Below, piece after piece: positions 47,621-56,297 of a stretch of 64,000 nucleotides of DNA. Both the position numbers and the translations under genes were made by a program. Source of the DNA: Actinospica robiniae DSM 44927 (GTDB lineage: Bacteria > Actinomycetota > Actinomycetes > Streptomycetales > Catenulisporaceae); assembly GCF_000504285.1 (NCBI RefSeq), contig NZ_KI632511.1:3035372-3099371 (forward strand), given 5' to 3'. The notes under the pieces were generated by a model that ran no database searches, was not told the origin of the DNA, and worked only from the letters and a program-made list of their open reading frames with translations. Each line of letters starts with the position of its first letter. Positions within the stretch are counted from its first letter, which is position 1.

Positions 47621-49323
47621 CGGACGAGGGCCTTGACATAGCGGACCGGCCCATGACCAAGGGCCCTTACACGGTACGCGCCGACCGACGCCGGCATGGT
47701 CAGCGTCTCGGCGTATGCCAGAACGTAGCGATGTCCACTGTCTGTCTCCACTTCAACGCCGTCTCCGTGCACGACGTTGAGGATATGGAACGCCCCAGCC
47801 GTCGCATCGCTCGCGGTGGCCTGCGGATCAAGTTCGAATCTGCGGACCTCGAAGAACATCTCCGGCAGCCGGCCGATGAGGTCTTCGCGCCAACCGGGGC
47901 CCGCACGCAGTTCCCTGGCTTGCTGGACGAGGTCTCGGGCGACGGCGTCGCCGGTCCGGTCCGGGTTGAGGTTCTCGAACGCGTGCCCGACATGCACCGG
48001 GCGCTGCCTGCCTTCGCGGTCCGTCCGCAGCCAGTCATAGAAGCGGAGGCTGTAGAGGTATGGCGTGGCACTGATTTCGAGGACGACGTTGCCTTCGCCG
48101 CTGCCGTGCGGGGTTCCGGCGGGGATGAGGAACAGCTGGTGCTGCTCGGCGGGGAACGTCTGGACGTAACGCTCGATGTCGAAAGGCACTGCCTCATGCA
48201 CCGCGCGGTCGGCTTCCTGCCGGAACTCCTCGAGATCCGCTCCTTCGCGCAGGCCGAGGAACACACGGCGTTGCGGTCCGCCGACCATCATGTAATAGGT
48301 CTCGTGCTGGGTGTAGGGCCAGCCGAAGACGCTGCGCATGTAGTCCGGCTGCGGGTGGCAGTGCACGGAGAGGTTCCCGCCGCCGACCGTGTCGAGGTAG
48401 TCGAACCGGATCGGGAACGACGTGCCGAACATCGCGTGGACGTCGCCGCCCAGGACTTCCTCGGGATGCAGCGCCACCAGCAGTTGCAGCGGCAGTTCGA
48501 CGCGCGGACCGTCCGGGTTGCCGACGAGGATGCCGCTCTCCGGGGCGATCAGCTCGTAGCCGAGCGCCGTGTTGGGCGCGGCTCGGTTGAAGGCGAGCCG
48601 TTCTTGCGCCCAGTGCCCGCCCCAGGACGTCGTGTTGAACGTGGGGCGGGTACGGAACGGCCGGTTCGCGAGGTGTGCCAGTGCCTTACGAAGCGCCGGG
48701 CCCTCGATCCAGGCCGGAGTGCGGGAGTCCTGCGTATCGAGCCAGAGGTCGATGTCGCCGGCGATCTCGTCCCGATGCCGGTCCAGGACGGGCCAATCGA
48801 TGTAGAACAGGCGCCGCGTCGTGCCCGGGCCGGTGCCGATCGGCTGGCCCAGGTTGCGGCCGCGTCCCGCGGTGATCTCGGCTTCGGCGTATCTCTTGGG
48901 CAGATCGGCGTACCAGAGCCGGTCGTGCCGGACGAGGGCCGCACCCGGGCCGAAGACGATGGTCACCGCGTCGTCCTCGACCGCGACCGGCGGCACCTGG
49001 CCGAGGAGATCGGCCAGGCCCGCTTCGGCGAGCGGGGCGAAGTCGGGATCCTCCTCCAGCACCGCGGACGCGGTGCCGGCGAGGATCTCCGGCCAGGGAG
49101 CGAAGTGCTCGCGGATGTCCAGCAGGTTCACCAGCAGGCCGCGATACTCCAGCGCGTCGCGTATCTCGCCGGCGACGAGGTCCCAGGCGACGGCTGCGGG
49201 CCCGTCCACGCACAGGACGGATCCGCGGGCGAGGCTCGCGGAGGCCGTCGCATAGCCGAGCCCGACCGCCGCCTCGTCCACGACGTGACAGGGCTCTGTT
49301 TCGTATTTCGGCACCGGTGTCAC
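47617..49323 (-). CDS. Class I mannose-6-phosphate isomerase-like protein with N-terminal uridine-kinase-like domain
   Basis: Started at GTG 49323, inside the GH38 stop (GTGA overlap), 568 residues. The N-terminal 180 residues resemble a nucleotide-binding/kinase-like module (GSVLCVDGPAAVAWDLVAG, ALEYRGLLVNLLD). The rest matches the cupin of type I phosphomannose isomerases: GGGNLSVHCHPQPDYMRSVF and QHETYYMMVGG with metal-binding His/Glu, then PAGTPHGSGEGNVVLEI. It should interconvert mannose-6-phosphate and fructose-6-phosphate, or be a relative acting on a related sugar. Confidence 0.75.
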   Translation of the reverse strand: MTPVPKYETEPCHVVDEAAVGLGYATASASLARGSVLCVDGPAAVAWDLVAGEIRDALEYRGLLVNLLDIREHFAPWPEILAGTASAVLEEDPDFAPLAEAGLADLLGQVPPVAVEDDAVTIVFGPGAALVRHDRLWYADLPKRYAEAEITAGRGRNLGQPIGTGPGTTRRLFYIDWPVLDRHRDEIAGDIDLWLDTQDSRTPAWIEGPALRKALAHLANRPFRTRPTFNTTSWGGHWAQERLAFNRAAPNTALGYELIAPESGILVGNPDGPRVELPLQLLVALHPEEVLGGDVHAMFGTSFPIRFDYLDTVGGGNLSVHCHPQPDYMRSVFGWPYTQHETYYMMVGGPQRRVFLGLREGADLEEFRQEADRAVHEAVPFDIERYVQTFPAEQHQLFLIPAGTPHGSGEGNVVLEISATPYLYSLRFYDWLRTDREGRQRPVHVGHAFENLNPDRTGDAVARDLVQQARELRAGPGWREDLIGRLPEMFFEVRRFELDPQATASDATAGAFHILNVVHGDGVEVETDSGHRYVLAYAETLTMPASVGAYRVRALGHGPVRYVKALVR

Positions 49324-51752
49324 AGTTCTCCTTCGGACGGCTGGTTGCCGCCCGTCGTCACCGGCCAGGCCAGCACCGGACGACGCAGCTTCTCGGCGTG
49401 CTCGGCGATCACGGCCCGGTCCGGCCCGGCGAGCGTCAGCAGCCCGTAGCGGAGTTTGACAGTGCCCTGCTGTATCTGCGGGAAGTTCGTGTCCCAGTAG
49501 TTGTTGGCCGCCCAGCTCAGCAGCAGCGGATCCGAGCCCCGGTCGACGGCGGCGGGCGGCGGCCCGAAGTGGAAGCCGCCGAACTGCACCAGCGGCGCGT
49601 CCGGGGTGATCAGCGCGACGGCGCCGGTCTCGTCCCACATGGCCGCGGTGGATTGCGCCGTCACCCAACCGCGCGAGGCGCCCGGCAGCTGCTGCTCGTC
49701 CAGGCGCACGGCCTGGCCCGCGGTGTCGAACTCGGCCTGCCACCCCGCTTCCAGCGCCAGCGGCAGGGCGAAGTAGACGCCGCGCGGCGAGGCGTCCCCG
49801 ACCAGATCCACCTCGATGTCGACGCGGATGAGCGGGTCGAGCGCGTCCAGCCAGATGCGTTGGACGACGCCGCGGGTGCCGGGGGCCTCGAACCGGCGCT
49901 CGAGCAGCACCCGGCCGGCCCGCTGCTCGACCGTGCAGCTCAGGATCCGCTCGGCCGGCTCGTGCCGCGGCGTCCACGGCTCCCAGCAGGACTCGTCGAT
50001 CATCTCCCGGTCCAGGTCGCGCCGGTAGAACGCGCGGCGGGAGCCGTCGACGAGCGGGTCCGGGCGCTCCTGGACGAACGAGAGCAGGTCCATGCCCGGC
50101 CGGGGCCGCAGGATCTCGCGTCCGGTGCCGCGGTCGAGCAGGGACAGGATCCGCCCGGAGTCGGAGTCGTAGGTCAGCACGTGGAACGGCGACTCGATCC
50201 GGCCGATGGCCGCGACGCGGTTGACCGCTGTGGCGAAGTTCAACTCCCGGGCCGCGTGCCGGTGCCGGACGAGCTCGTGCGTCGGCTGGCCGGCGAACGA
50301 CGGGGTCGGCAGCTGGTCGAGGTCGAGGATCCGCCAGCTGTCGGGTGCGAGGGTGATCGGGCCGGTCGCTCGGCGCGCCTCATCCGGTCCGGGCACCCGC
50401 CACGGCCGGTTCTCGTACGCCATGCGGCTGGCCCGGTACGTGCGCTCGGTGGCGGGGGTCGGTTCGGCGAACCAGCTCTCCGGCAGATCCAGCGCGACGG
50501 TGCGTTCGAACGGCGTGGGGTTGACCACCAGGACGCCGGCGATCCCCTTGTCCGCGACCGGATTCCCGGCCAGCCGCTCGAGCCCGTCCATCACGGCGAA
50601 CGCGGCGAGTTCGTGGCCCTCGTGCGCGGACGCCTGCTTCATCGCCTCGATCGAACGGGCCTGCGGGTTGGCCGGGTCGGAGTTCCAGTGGCTCGCGGTG
50701 TGCTCGTCGAAGGCGTCGGCGCGCTCGGCCGCCTCGGCCATCGCCGCGGGCTCGGCCCGCAGCGCCTCCGCCGTCCGCAGCAGCGACTTCGTGCCCTGGT
50801 TCAGCGCGGTCTCGGCCGGCATGCTGCCGACGCCGAAGCTCCAGTAGTCGGTCCAGTCGCCGTCGAGGACCGGGACCTCGTCCTCGGGCACCGCGTGTAC
50901 ACGTTCCCTGAGATCGTCGAACGTGGCGTAGCGGATGCGCGGGCCGAGCTGCTGCTCGTTCCAGCGCTGGATCAGGCTTGGAAGATAAGGGTTCGGCGGC
51001 GCGTTGTCCCACATGATCGGCGAGCAGGTCGAGGTGAGGTAGACGAACGGCAGCCGGTATCCGGCCCGGCGCAGGCGCTCGTGGAAGGCGTCCCAGCCGA
51101 CGGCCATCCGCTCCACCGAGTCGTCCCAGGCGTTGAGCAGCTGGTCGAACATCGTGTAGTGGCTGCCGTTGAACACGCGCAGGCGCCGGCCCGACGGGGT
51201 CTGCCAGGCGAACAGCCCCGGCCTCGGGGTGACCGGCCCGCCGAGGTGCCGGTTGACCGCCATCACGAACAGGTCGACTCCGGCGTCGAGCAGCTCGTCG
51301 GCGATCGGCCACGGGATGCCGTTGACGTCGTGCTGGCAGGCGACCGGGATCGGCCGTCCGACGACGTCCTCGAGCTCGCGCTTGCCGGCCAGCAGGCGGC
51401 GGATGCCCGGCCGGTCGATGGTGGAGCTCACGTGCCAGCGGAGCGCGGACAGGCCGATCCGGCCCTGGTGGCACAGGTCCTGGAACCGGGCCACCTGCTC
51501 GGCGGAGGCGTCGGCCAGCCAGCGCCGCACCGGTTCCGTCGCCTCGCAGGTCCACTTGGGCCGGGCGCCCTCGGGCAGGTCGGCGGTACGCTCCAGCCAG
51601 TCGATCGCCTGGGATATGTACTCCGTCTGCAGCCGCCACAGGATCGGCTGGGAGTGGGTGTATCCGACGTCGAGATGGCTGTGGTGCAGCACCAGGATCT
51701 CTTCGATCGCCGTGTCCTGCTTCGGGATCGCGGTGCTCTGGTTCGATGTCAC
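49320..51752 (-). CDS. GH38-type alpha-mannosidase-like glycoside hydrolase
   Basis: Read from GTG 51752 (GTGA overlap with the permease), 810 residues, no signal peptide. The N-terminal domain begins LVLHHSHLDVGYTHSQPILW, the HSHxDxGW zinc site of family 38, and has VACQHDVNGIPWPIADELLD near the nucleophile region. The long C-terminal beta domain has GFHFGPPPAAVDRGSD. It is intracellular, so it should trim oligosaccharides brought in by the ABC transporter. Alpha-mannosidase activity is inferred from the family. Confidence 0.8.
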   Translation of the reverse strand: MTSNQSTAIPKQDTAIEEILVLHHSHLDVGYTHSQPILWRLQTEYISQAIDWLERTADLPEGARPKWTCEATEPVRRWLADASAEQVARFQDLCHQGRIGLSALRWHVSSTIDRPGIRRLLAGKRELEDVVGRPIPVACQHDVNGIPWPIADELLDAGVDLFVMAVNRHLGGPVTPRPGLFAWQTPSGRRLRVFNGSHYTMFDQLLNAWDDSVERMAVGWDAFHERLRRAGYRLPFVYLTSTCSPIMWDNAPPNPYLPSLIQRWNEQQLGPRIRYATFDDLRERVHAVPEDEVPVLDGDWTDYWSFGVGSMPAETALNQGTKSLLRTAEALRAEPAAMAEAAERADAFDEHTASHWNSDPANPQARSIEAMKQASAHEGHELAAFAVMDGLERLAGNPVADKGIAGVLVVNPTPFERTVALDLPESWFAEPTPATERTYRASRMAYENRPWRVPGPDEARRATGPITLAPDSWRILDLDQLPTPSFAGQPTHELVRHRHAARELNFATAVNRVAAIGRIESPFHVLTYDSDSGRILSLLDRGTGREILRPRPGMDLLSFVQERPDPLVDGSRRAFYRRDLDREMIDESCWEPWTPRHEPAERILSCTVEQRAGRVLLERRFEAPGTRGVVQRIWLDALDPLIRVDIEVDLVGDASPRGVYFALPLALEAGWQAEFDTAGQAVRLDEQQLPGASRGWVTAQSTAAMWDETGAVALITPDAPLVQFGGFHFGPPPAAVDRGSDPLLLSWAANNYWDTNFPQIQQGTVKLRYGLLTLAGPDRAVIAEHAEKLRRPVLAWPVTTGGNQPSEGEL

Positions 51753-52642
51753 TTGGTGGCCCCTGAGGTCAGGCCGGCGATGAACTGCTTCTGCAGGGCC
51801 AGGTATCCGGCGACCGGGATCACCGCGGCCAGGAACATCACGCCGAACAGCTGCGCGTAGTTGGTGGAGTACTGGCCCAGGGACTGGTAGAGCCCGGTGG
51901 TGATGGTCTGGCCCTTGAGCGGTCCGAGGATGAACTGCGGGTTCATGAAGTCGTTCCAGATCCACAGCGACAGGAAGATCGTGACGGTGGCGGTGGCCGG
52001 GCGCAGCAGCGGCATGACGATCTTCCACCAGATCCGCAGCGAGCCGGCCCCGTCCATGGACGCCGCCTCCACGATCTCGGTCGGGACCGCGCGCAGGAAG
52101 CCGGAGTAGACGAACACCGCGAAGGAAAGGTAGCCGCCGCCCACGTTGGCCAGGACCAGGCCCGGGTAGCTGTGGTCGAGGTGCAGGAAGGTCAGGATCC
52201 TGATGGTCGGCAGCAGGACCACGGCGGGCGGGATCATCAGGCCCGCGCCGAACACCGCCAGCACGATCCGGCGCAGCCGGGCGGAGCGGCCGGTGAGCCA
52301 GAAGCTGAACGCGGCGCCCAGCGGGACGATCAGCAGCAGCGAGGCGATCACGGTGACCGCCGAGTTCGCCAGGCCGATCTGGACGATCCGGTCCGGGCGG
52401 GCCAGCGCGTCGGTCAGGTTCGCCATCGTCGGCGGCGCGGGCGGCGCCACCGGGTTGCCGAGGATCTGGGACTGGCTCTTGAACGCGTTGACGATGGTGA
52501 GGTAGATCGGGCTGACGAAGGCGAGCGTGAGCATCGCGGCCGCGATGAGGTGGCCGCGCGAGGCCCAGGGCCGGCGCCGGGCGCCCGGAGCCGGGGCGGC
52601 GGGCGGCGCGCTGCGGCGCTGTTGCGTGGTCAGGACGGTCAC
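51749..52642 (-). CDS. Sugar ABC transporter permease (MalG type)
   Basis: A 297-residue CUT1-family permease with six spans and the EAA loop EIVEAASMDGAGSLRIWWKI, which docks to the ATPase. An Arg-rich N-terminus precedes span 1. It overlaps the other permease gene and the GH38 gene by 4 bp each. Confidence 0.85.
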   Translation of the reverse strand: MTVLTTQQRRSAPPAAPAPGARRRPWASRGHLIAAAMLTLAFVSPIYLTIVNAFKSQSQILGNPVAPPAPPTMANLTDALARPDRIVQIGLANSAVTVIASLLLIVPLGAAFSFWLTGRSARLRRIVLAVFGAGLMIPPAVVLLPTIRILTFLHLDHSYPGLVLANVGGGYLSFAVFVYSGFLRAVPTEIVEAASMDGAGSLRIWWKIVMPLLRPATATVTIFLSLWIWNDFMNPQFILGPLKGQTITTGLYQSLGQYSTNYAQLFGVMFLAAVIPVAGYLALQKQFIAGLTSGATK

Positions 52643-53529
52643 AGGTCCACCTCCCGGCGGCGAAGCAGGCTGGTCACGGACAGCGCGATCACGGCGGAGA
52701 CGACCAGCAGCAGCATGGCCACGGCCGAGGCGTACCCGAAGCGGTCGTCGGTGAAGGCGAGGTTGATGATGTAGAGCGCGGTCGACTGCGTCGCGAACGC
52801 GGGTCCGCCGCCGGTGAGCGCGGCGATGATGTCGTAGAGCTTGAGCATGGTGATCAGCGAGATGGTGACGCTGATCGTGGTGCCGGGGGCCAGCATCCGG
52901 AAGGTGATGTGGCGGAACTGCTGCCAGCGCCCGGCCCCGTCCACCCGCGCGGCCTGGTACATCTCCAGCGGGATGGACTGGAGCGCGGCCAGGTGCACCA
53001 CCGTGGTGAAGCCGGTCAGCACCCAGGCGGCGACCACGCCGACCGAGAACATGGCCAAATCGGGGGTGCCGAGCCAGGAGATCGGCCGGGAGATGATTCC
53101 GAGGCCGGTCAGCAGGTGGTTGAGGATGCCGTCCTCGGCCATGATGTAGCGCCAGACGAAGCCCACGATCACGCCGGAGAGCACCTGCGGCAGGAAGGCG
53201 ACGGTGCGCATCATCCGGAAGCTGAGCGAGGTCTTGTTCAGCAGGACCGCGAAGCCGATGCCGGCGGCGTTGGCCACCACGGTCACCCCCGCGGCGAGCG
53301 CCAGGGTGAAGCCGAGGCTCGCGGCCAGCGTGCTGTCGTGGGTCATCTCCCGGTAGTTGGCCAGGCCGACGAACTTCGCCTGGGCCATCAGCGGGTTCTC
53401 GTCGGTGAAGCTCTTCCAGGCGCTCATGATCACCGGGACGATGATGAACAGGGCGTAGAGCCCCAAAGCGACGGCGGCTATGGCGCCGAGGGCGGGGTCG
53501 CCGCGGCGGCGACGGGCTCGGGTGGTCAT
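52639..53529 (-). CDS. Sugar ABC transporter permease (MalF type)
   Basis: A 296-residue CUT1 permease with six spans and EAA loop LEMYQAARVDGAGRWQQFRH. It is the first permease after the solute-binding protein gene (82-bp gap) and overlaps the next gene by 4 bp. No ATPase gene is in the operon; as in many Streptomyces sugar importers a shared MsiK-type ATPase elsewhere is expected. Confidence 0.85.
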   Translation of the reverse strand: MTTRARRRRGDPALGAIAAVALGLYALFIIVPVIMSAWKSFTDENPLMAQAKFVGLANYREMTHDSTLAASLGFTLALAAGVTVVANAAGIGFAVLLNKTSLSFRMMRTVAFLPQVLSGVIVGFVWRYIMAEDGILNHLLTGLGIISRPISWLGTPDLAMFSVGVVAAWVLTGFTTVVHLAALQSIPLEMYQAARVDGAGRWQQFRHITFRMLAPGTTISVTISLITMLKLYDIIAALTGGGPAFATQSTALYIINLAFTDDRFGYASAVAMLLLVVSAVIALSVTSLLRRREVDL

Positions 53530-53611
53530 GGCGCTTTCCTTGGCTGGAGATCGGCTGGGCGGGGACGAGGCGCCGGCGCCGGGCTGCGCGAGCCCGGCGC
53601 CGGCGGCCGGA

Positions 53612-54889
53612 TCACTGGGTCGCGGTGTTCCACTCGCCGTCGAGCTTGGCCATCTGCCCGGCGACGTCGTTGGAGTTGAACAGCGCCTGTGAGGCGGCGT
53701 AGAAGTCGTCGTTCAGGCCCGAGGGCATCGAGTCGTCGTTGGTGGCCCAGCCGATGGCCGACACCTTCGTGTTGTCCTGCGTCACGTACGAGTACGAGTC
53801 CTTGAACACCTGGGTGACGTTCACGTCGTAGTCGTCCAGCGTCTTGCCCTTGAGCATCGGGAACGCGCCGTCGCCCTCGATCAGGGTCTTGAGGTTGGCC
53901 GGGTCGAGCGACCAGTCCTCGGCGAAAGCGGTGGCCTTGGCCGGGTCCGGGGTCTTGGCGCTGATCGCCATCGAGCCGCCGACCGAGAAGGGCACCACCA
54001 GCGTGCCGTCGTCGGTCGGGGTCATGAACGAACCGAAGTCGTCCGCGGTGGCCTTGGGCACGGAGCCGAGGAACCAGCTGCCCATCATGTACATGGCCGT
54101 CTTACCGGAGGTGAAGTTGGTGATCGAGTCGGCGTAGCTGACGCTCAGGGCGCCGGGCTCGAAGTACCCGTCGGTGACCATGGTGCGGTACTTCGCGACG
54201 GCCGTCTCCACGTTCGGGTCGGTGAAGTGGACCTTGTTCTGGTACCGCTCCTGCAGCCAGTTCGGGTCCTTGCCCAGCACGTCCGCGGAGAGGATGCCGA
54301 CCAGCGGCATCGAGGCCGCGAACGAGTCGCCGCCGCCGAGTTCGATCGGGGTTATGCCGGCCGCCTTGAGCTTGGCGCAGTCGGCCATGAAGTCGGACCA
54401 GGTCTTCGGGGTGCCGCTGATGCCGGCCTTGGCGAACAGGGACTTGTTGAAGAAGACCATCGGAATGATCTGCGAGTTGGTCGGCGGGATGTAGACCTTG
54501 CCCTTGTACGCGTTGCCCATCGGCAGCAGAAAGTTGGCGTTGACCCAGCTCTGCGGGTACGGCTGGATCAGGCCGGCCTGGGCGAAGGTGGACGGGGTGA
54601 TCGACTGCAGCAGGTCCGGGAACTGGCCGGAGGCCTGCAGCTGCTTGGCGTACGCGTCCCGGTCGGTGTTGGGCGAGACGACGTCCTTGATGCTCAGCCC
54701 GGGCACCTTGGCCTGGGCGGAGGCGATGGAGGTCTTCCAGAAGGACGCCGTCAGGTCCGGCGTCTCGAAGGTCAGGTAGGTCAGCGTGACATCGCCCTTG
54801 GGGCTTGCGGGCGCAGCGGCGGAGCAACCGGCGGAGAAGGCGAGTCCGGCGGCGACGAGAGTGCTTGCGAGAAGGCGACGATGCCTCAT
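53612..54889 (-). CDS. Sugar ABC transporter solute-binding lipoprotein
   Basis: A 425-residue extracytoplasmic binding protein with lipobox SAGC (Cys 22) and the family-1 binding fold: LTYLTFETPDLTASFWKTSI at the mature start, FNKSLFAKAGISGTPKTWSD and GKTAMYMMGSWFLG as in CUT1 oligosaccharide binders. It captures the oligosaccharide for the two permeases. It is the first gene of the leftward operon, with a TTGACA/TATCCT promoter and a LacI operator 65 bp upstream. Confidence 0.85.
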   Translation of the reverse strand: MRHRRLLASTLVAAGLAFSAGCSAAAPASPKGDVTLTYLTFETPDLTASFWKTSIASAQAKVPGLSIKDVVSPNTDRDAYAKQLQASGQFPDLLQSITPSTFAQAGLIQPYPQSWVNANFLLPMGNAYKGKVYIPPTNSQIIPMVFFNKSLFAKAGISGTPKTWSDFMADCAKLKAAGITPIELGGGDSFAASMPLVGILSADVLGKDPNWLQERYQNKVHFTDPNVETAVAKYRTMVTDGYFEPGALSVSYADSITNFTSGKTAMYMMGSWFLGSVPKATADDFGSFMTPTDDGTLVVPFSVGGSMAISAKTPDPAKATAFAEDWSLDPANLKTLIEGDGAFPMLKGKTLDDYDVNVTQVFKDSYSYVTQDNTKVSAIGWATNDDSMPSGLNDDFYAASQALFNSNDVAGQMAKLDGEWNTATQ

Positions 54890-54953
54890 TCAAGTCTCCT
54901 GGGGGATGATGTGACCCGAACGGTGTGGGGCTCGACGCCGGGCCACCGACCGA

Positions 54954-54999
54954 GATAACGTTATCGCGAGGATAGAGTCAGAACGCCGGAACGTGTCAA
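54954..54999 (-). promoter_or_regulatory. Promoter and LacI operator of the ABC/mannosidase operon
   Basis: On the minus strand TTGACA (54,994-54,999), a 19-bp spacer, TATCCT (54,969-54,974), 3 bp, then the perfect palindrome GATAACGTTATC (54,954-54,965), which would cover the transcription start. A half-like GATAACGGCG lies at 55,010-55,019, nearer the LacI start. Confidence 0.7.
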
Positions 55000-55048
55000 G
55001 AGTCGATCCGATAACGGCGCCGCCACGAGGGACGAGAGAGGGACCGGG

Positions 55049-56077
55049 ATGAGCCCAGCACGGGGCGGGAGCGGAGCCGGAGCGCGGCCCAAGCGCCCGA
55101 CCATGGTCGACGTCGCGCGCGAGGCGGGCGTGGCGCTGCGCACGGTCTCGCGCGTGGTCAACGACGACCCGACCGTCGGCCCGGAGTACGTGGTGAAGGT
55201 GCAGGCCGCGATCGCGGCGCTCAACTTCCGCCCGGACGAGCGGGCCCGGCAGCTGCGCACCGGCGTCACCGGCACGATCGGCGCGGCCGTGCGCCGGATC
55301 GCCGAGGTCAACCCGGAGCTGGCCGCGATCGAGCGGACCGCGCGCGAGTGCGGGCTGACCCTGCTCGCCTCTTCGACGGACTTCGACGAGGCCAGGGAGC
55401 GCGACATCCTGATCTCGATGTGCCGCCAGCGGCTGGACGGGATCATCCTCGAGCCGATCGGGGAGAGCCACAGCTACCTCGAGCCGGAGCTCGAGGCGGG
55501 CATGCCGATGGTCTCGATGGACCGGCCGATGAGCGGGATCTCGGTGGACTGCGTCATCTCCGACAACGCCTCCGGCATCGGCATGGCCTTCCACCACCTG
55601 CACGAACACGGCCACCGGCGGATCGCCTACATCGGCGACGGCGAGCGGGTCTTCTCCGGCCGGGAGCGGGCCGCCGCCTTCCGGGCCGCGCTGCGCTCGC
55701 ACGGCCAGCCGGTCGAGGACCTGGTGCACCCGGGCGAGCTGACCACCGAGCGGGTGGGCGCGGCGCTGGAGCGCGCGCTGCACGGCGCCCAGCCGGCGAC
55801 GGCGCTGGTCACCGGCAACATGGACAGCACCATCGCGGTGCTGCGGCTGCTCGGGCGGGAGGCGGCGAGCCGGATCGCGATCGTCGGCTTCGACGAGGTG
55901 CCGCTGGCCGACCTGCTCCAGCCCGCGCTCACCGTGGTCGCCCAGGACACCGCGACCATCGGGCGCACCGCGGTCGAGCTGCTGCGCAAGCGGATGGCCG
56001 AGCCGGGCCGGCCGGTGCAGAACGTGGTGGTGCCGCTCGAGCTCAAGGTGCGCGGCTCGGGGGAAGTGCGCGCCTGA
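55049..56077 (+). CDS. LacI family transcriptional regulator
   Basis: A 342-residue repressor. The N-terminal HTH reads MVDVAREAGVALRTVSRVVN (residues about 12-31) with hinge helix region FRPDERARQLRTG. The periplasmic-binding-like core contains LVTGNMDSTIAVLRLLG and IAIVGFDEVPLADLLQPALT, the effector domain for a sugar. It lies between the two promoters that carry GATAACGTTAT sites and is the likely binder of both, released by a sugar signal from the imported glycan. Confidence 0.9.
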   Translation: MSPARGGSGAGARPKRPTMVDVAREAGVALRTVSRVVNDDPTVGPEYVVKVQAAIAALNFRPDERARQLRTGVTGTIGAAVRRIAEVNPELAAIERTARECGLTLLASSTDFDEARERDILISMCRQRLDGIILEPIGESHSYLEPELEAGMPMVSMDRPMSGISVDCVISDNASGIGMAFHHLHEHGHRRIAYIGDGERVFSGRERAAAFRAALRSHGQPVEDLVHPGELTTERVGAALERALHGAQPATALVTGNMDSTIAVLRLLGREAASRIAIVGFDEVPLADLLQPALTVVAQDTATIGRTAVELLRKRMAEPGRPVQNVVVPLELKVRGSGEVRA

Positions 56078-56135
56078 TCCCCGGCCCGGCGGGGCGGGCG
56101 CGCTCGCGGCGCCGGTTCCGGAACCCCGCGGGCCC

Positions 56136-56181
56136 TTGACAGACGCCAACGCCAGCCCCCACTCTTCCGGATAACGTTATT
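56136..56181 (+). promoter_or_regulatory. Promoter and LacI operator of the GH95-like gene
   Basis: TTGACA (56,136-56,141), a 19-bp spacer, ACTCTT (56,161-56,166), 3 bp, then GATAACGTTATT (56,170-56,181). Spacing is identical to the ABC-operon promoter, which supports co-regulation by the same LacI protein. The -10 element is weak. Confidence 0.65.
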
Positions 56182-56297
56182 TCGAACGGGCCCCAGGGTC
56201 CGTCGAAGCCGCCCGCCCGCGTGAGGGTCCGGGCTCGCTGCCCCCTGCCCGAGAATACCGACGCGGACCTGAATCTCAAAGATGAGAGGTCAGCTAG

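Noticed and set aside
49317-51860. 847-residue plus-strand frame opposite GH38
   Set aside because: Antisense shadow, rich in Arg/Gly/Val with no domain.
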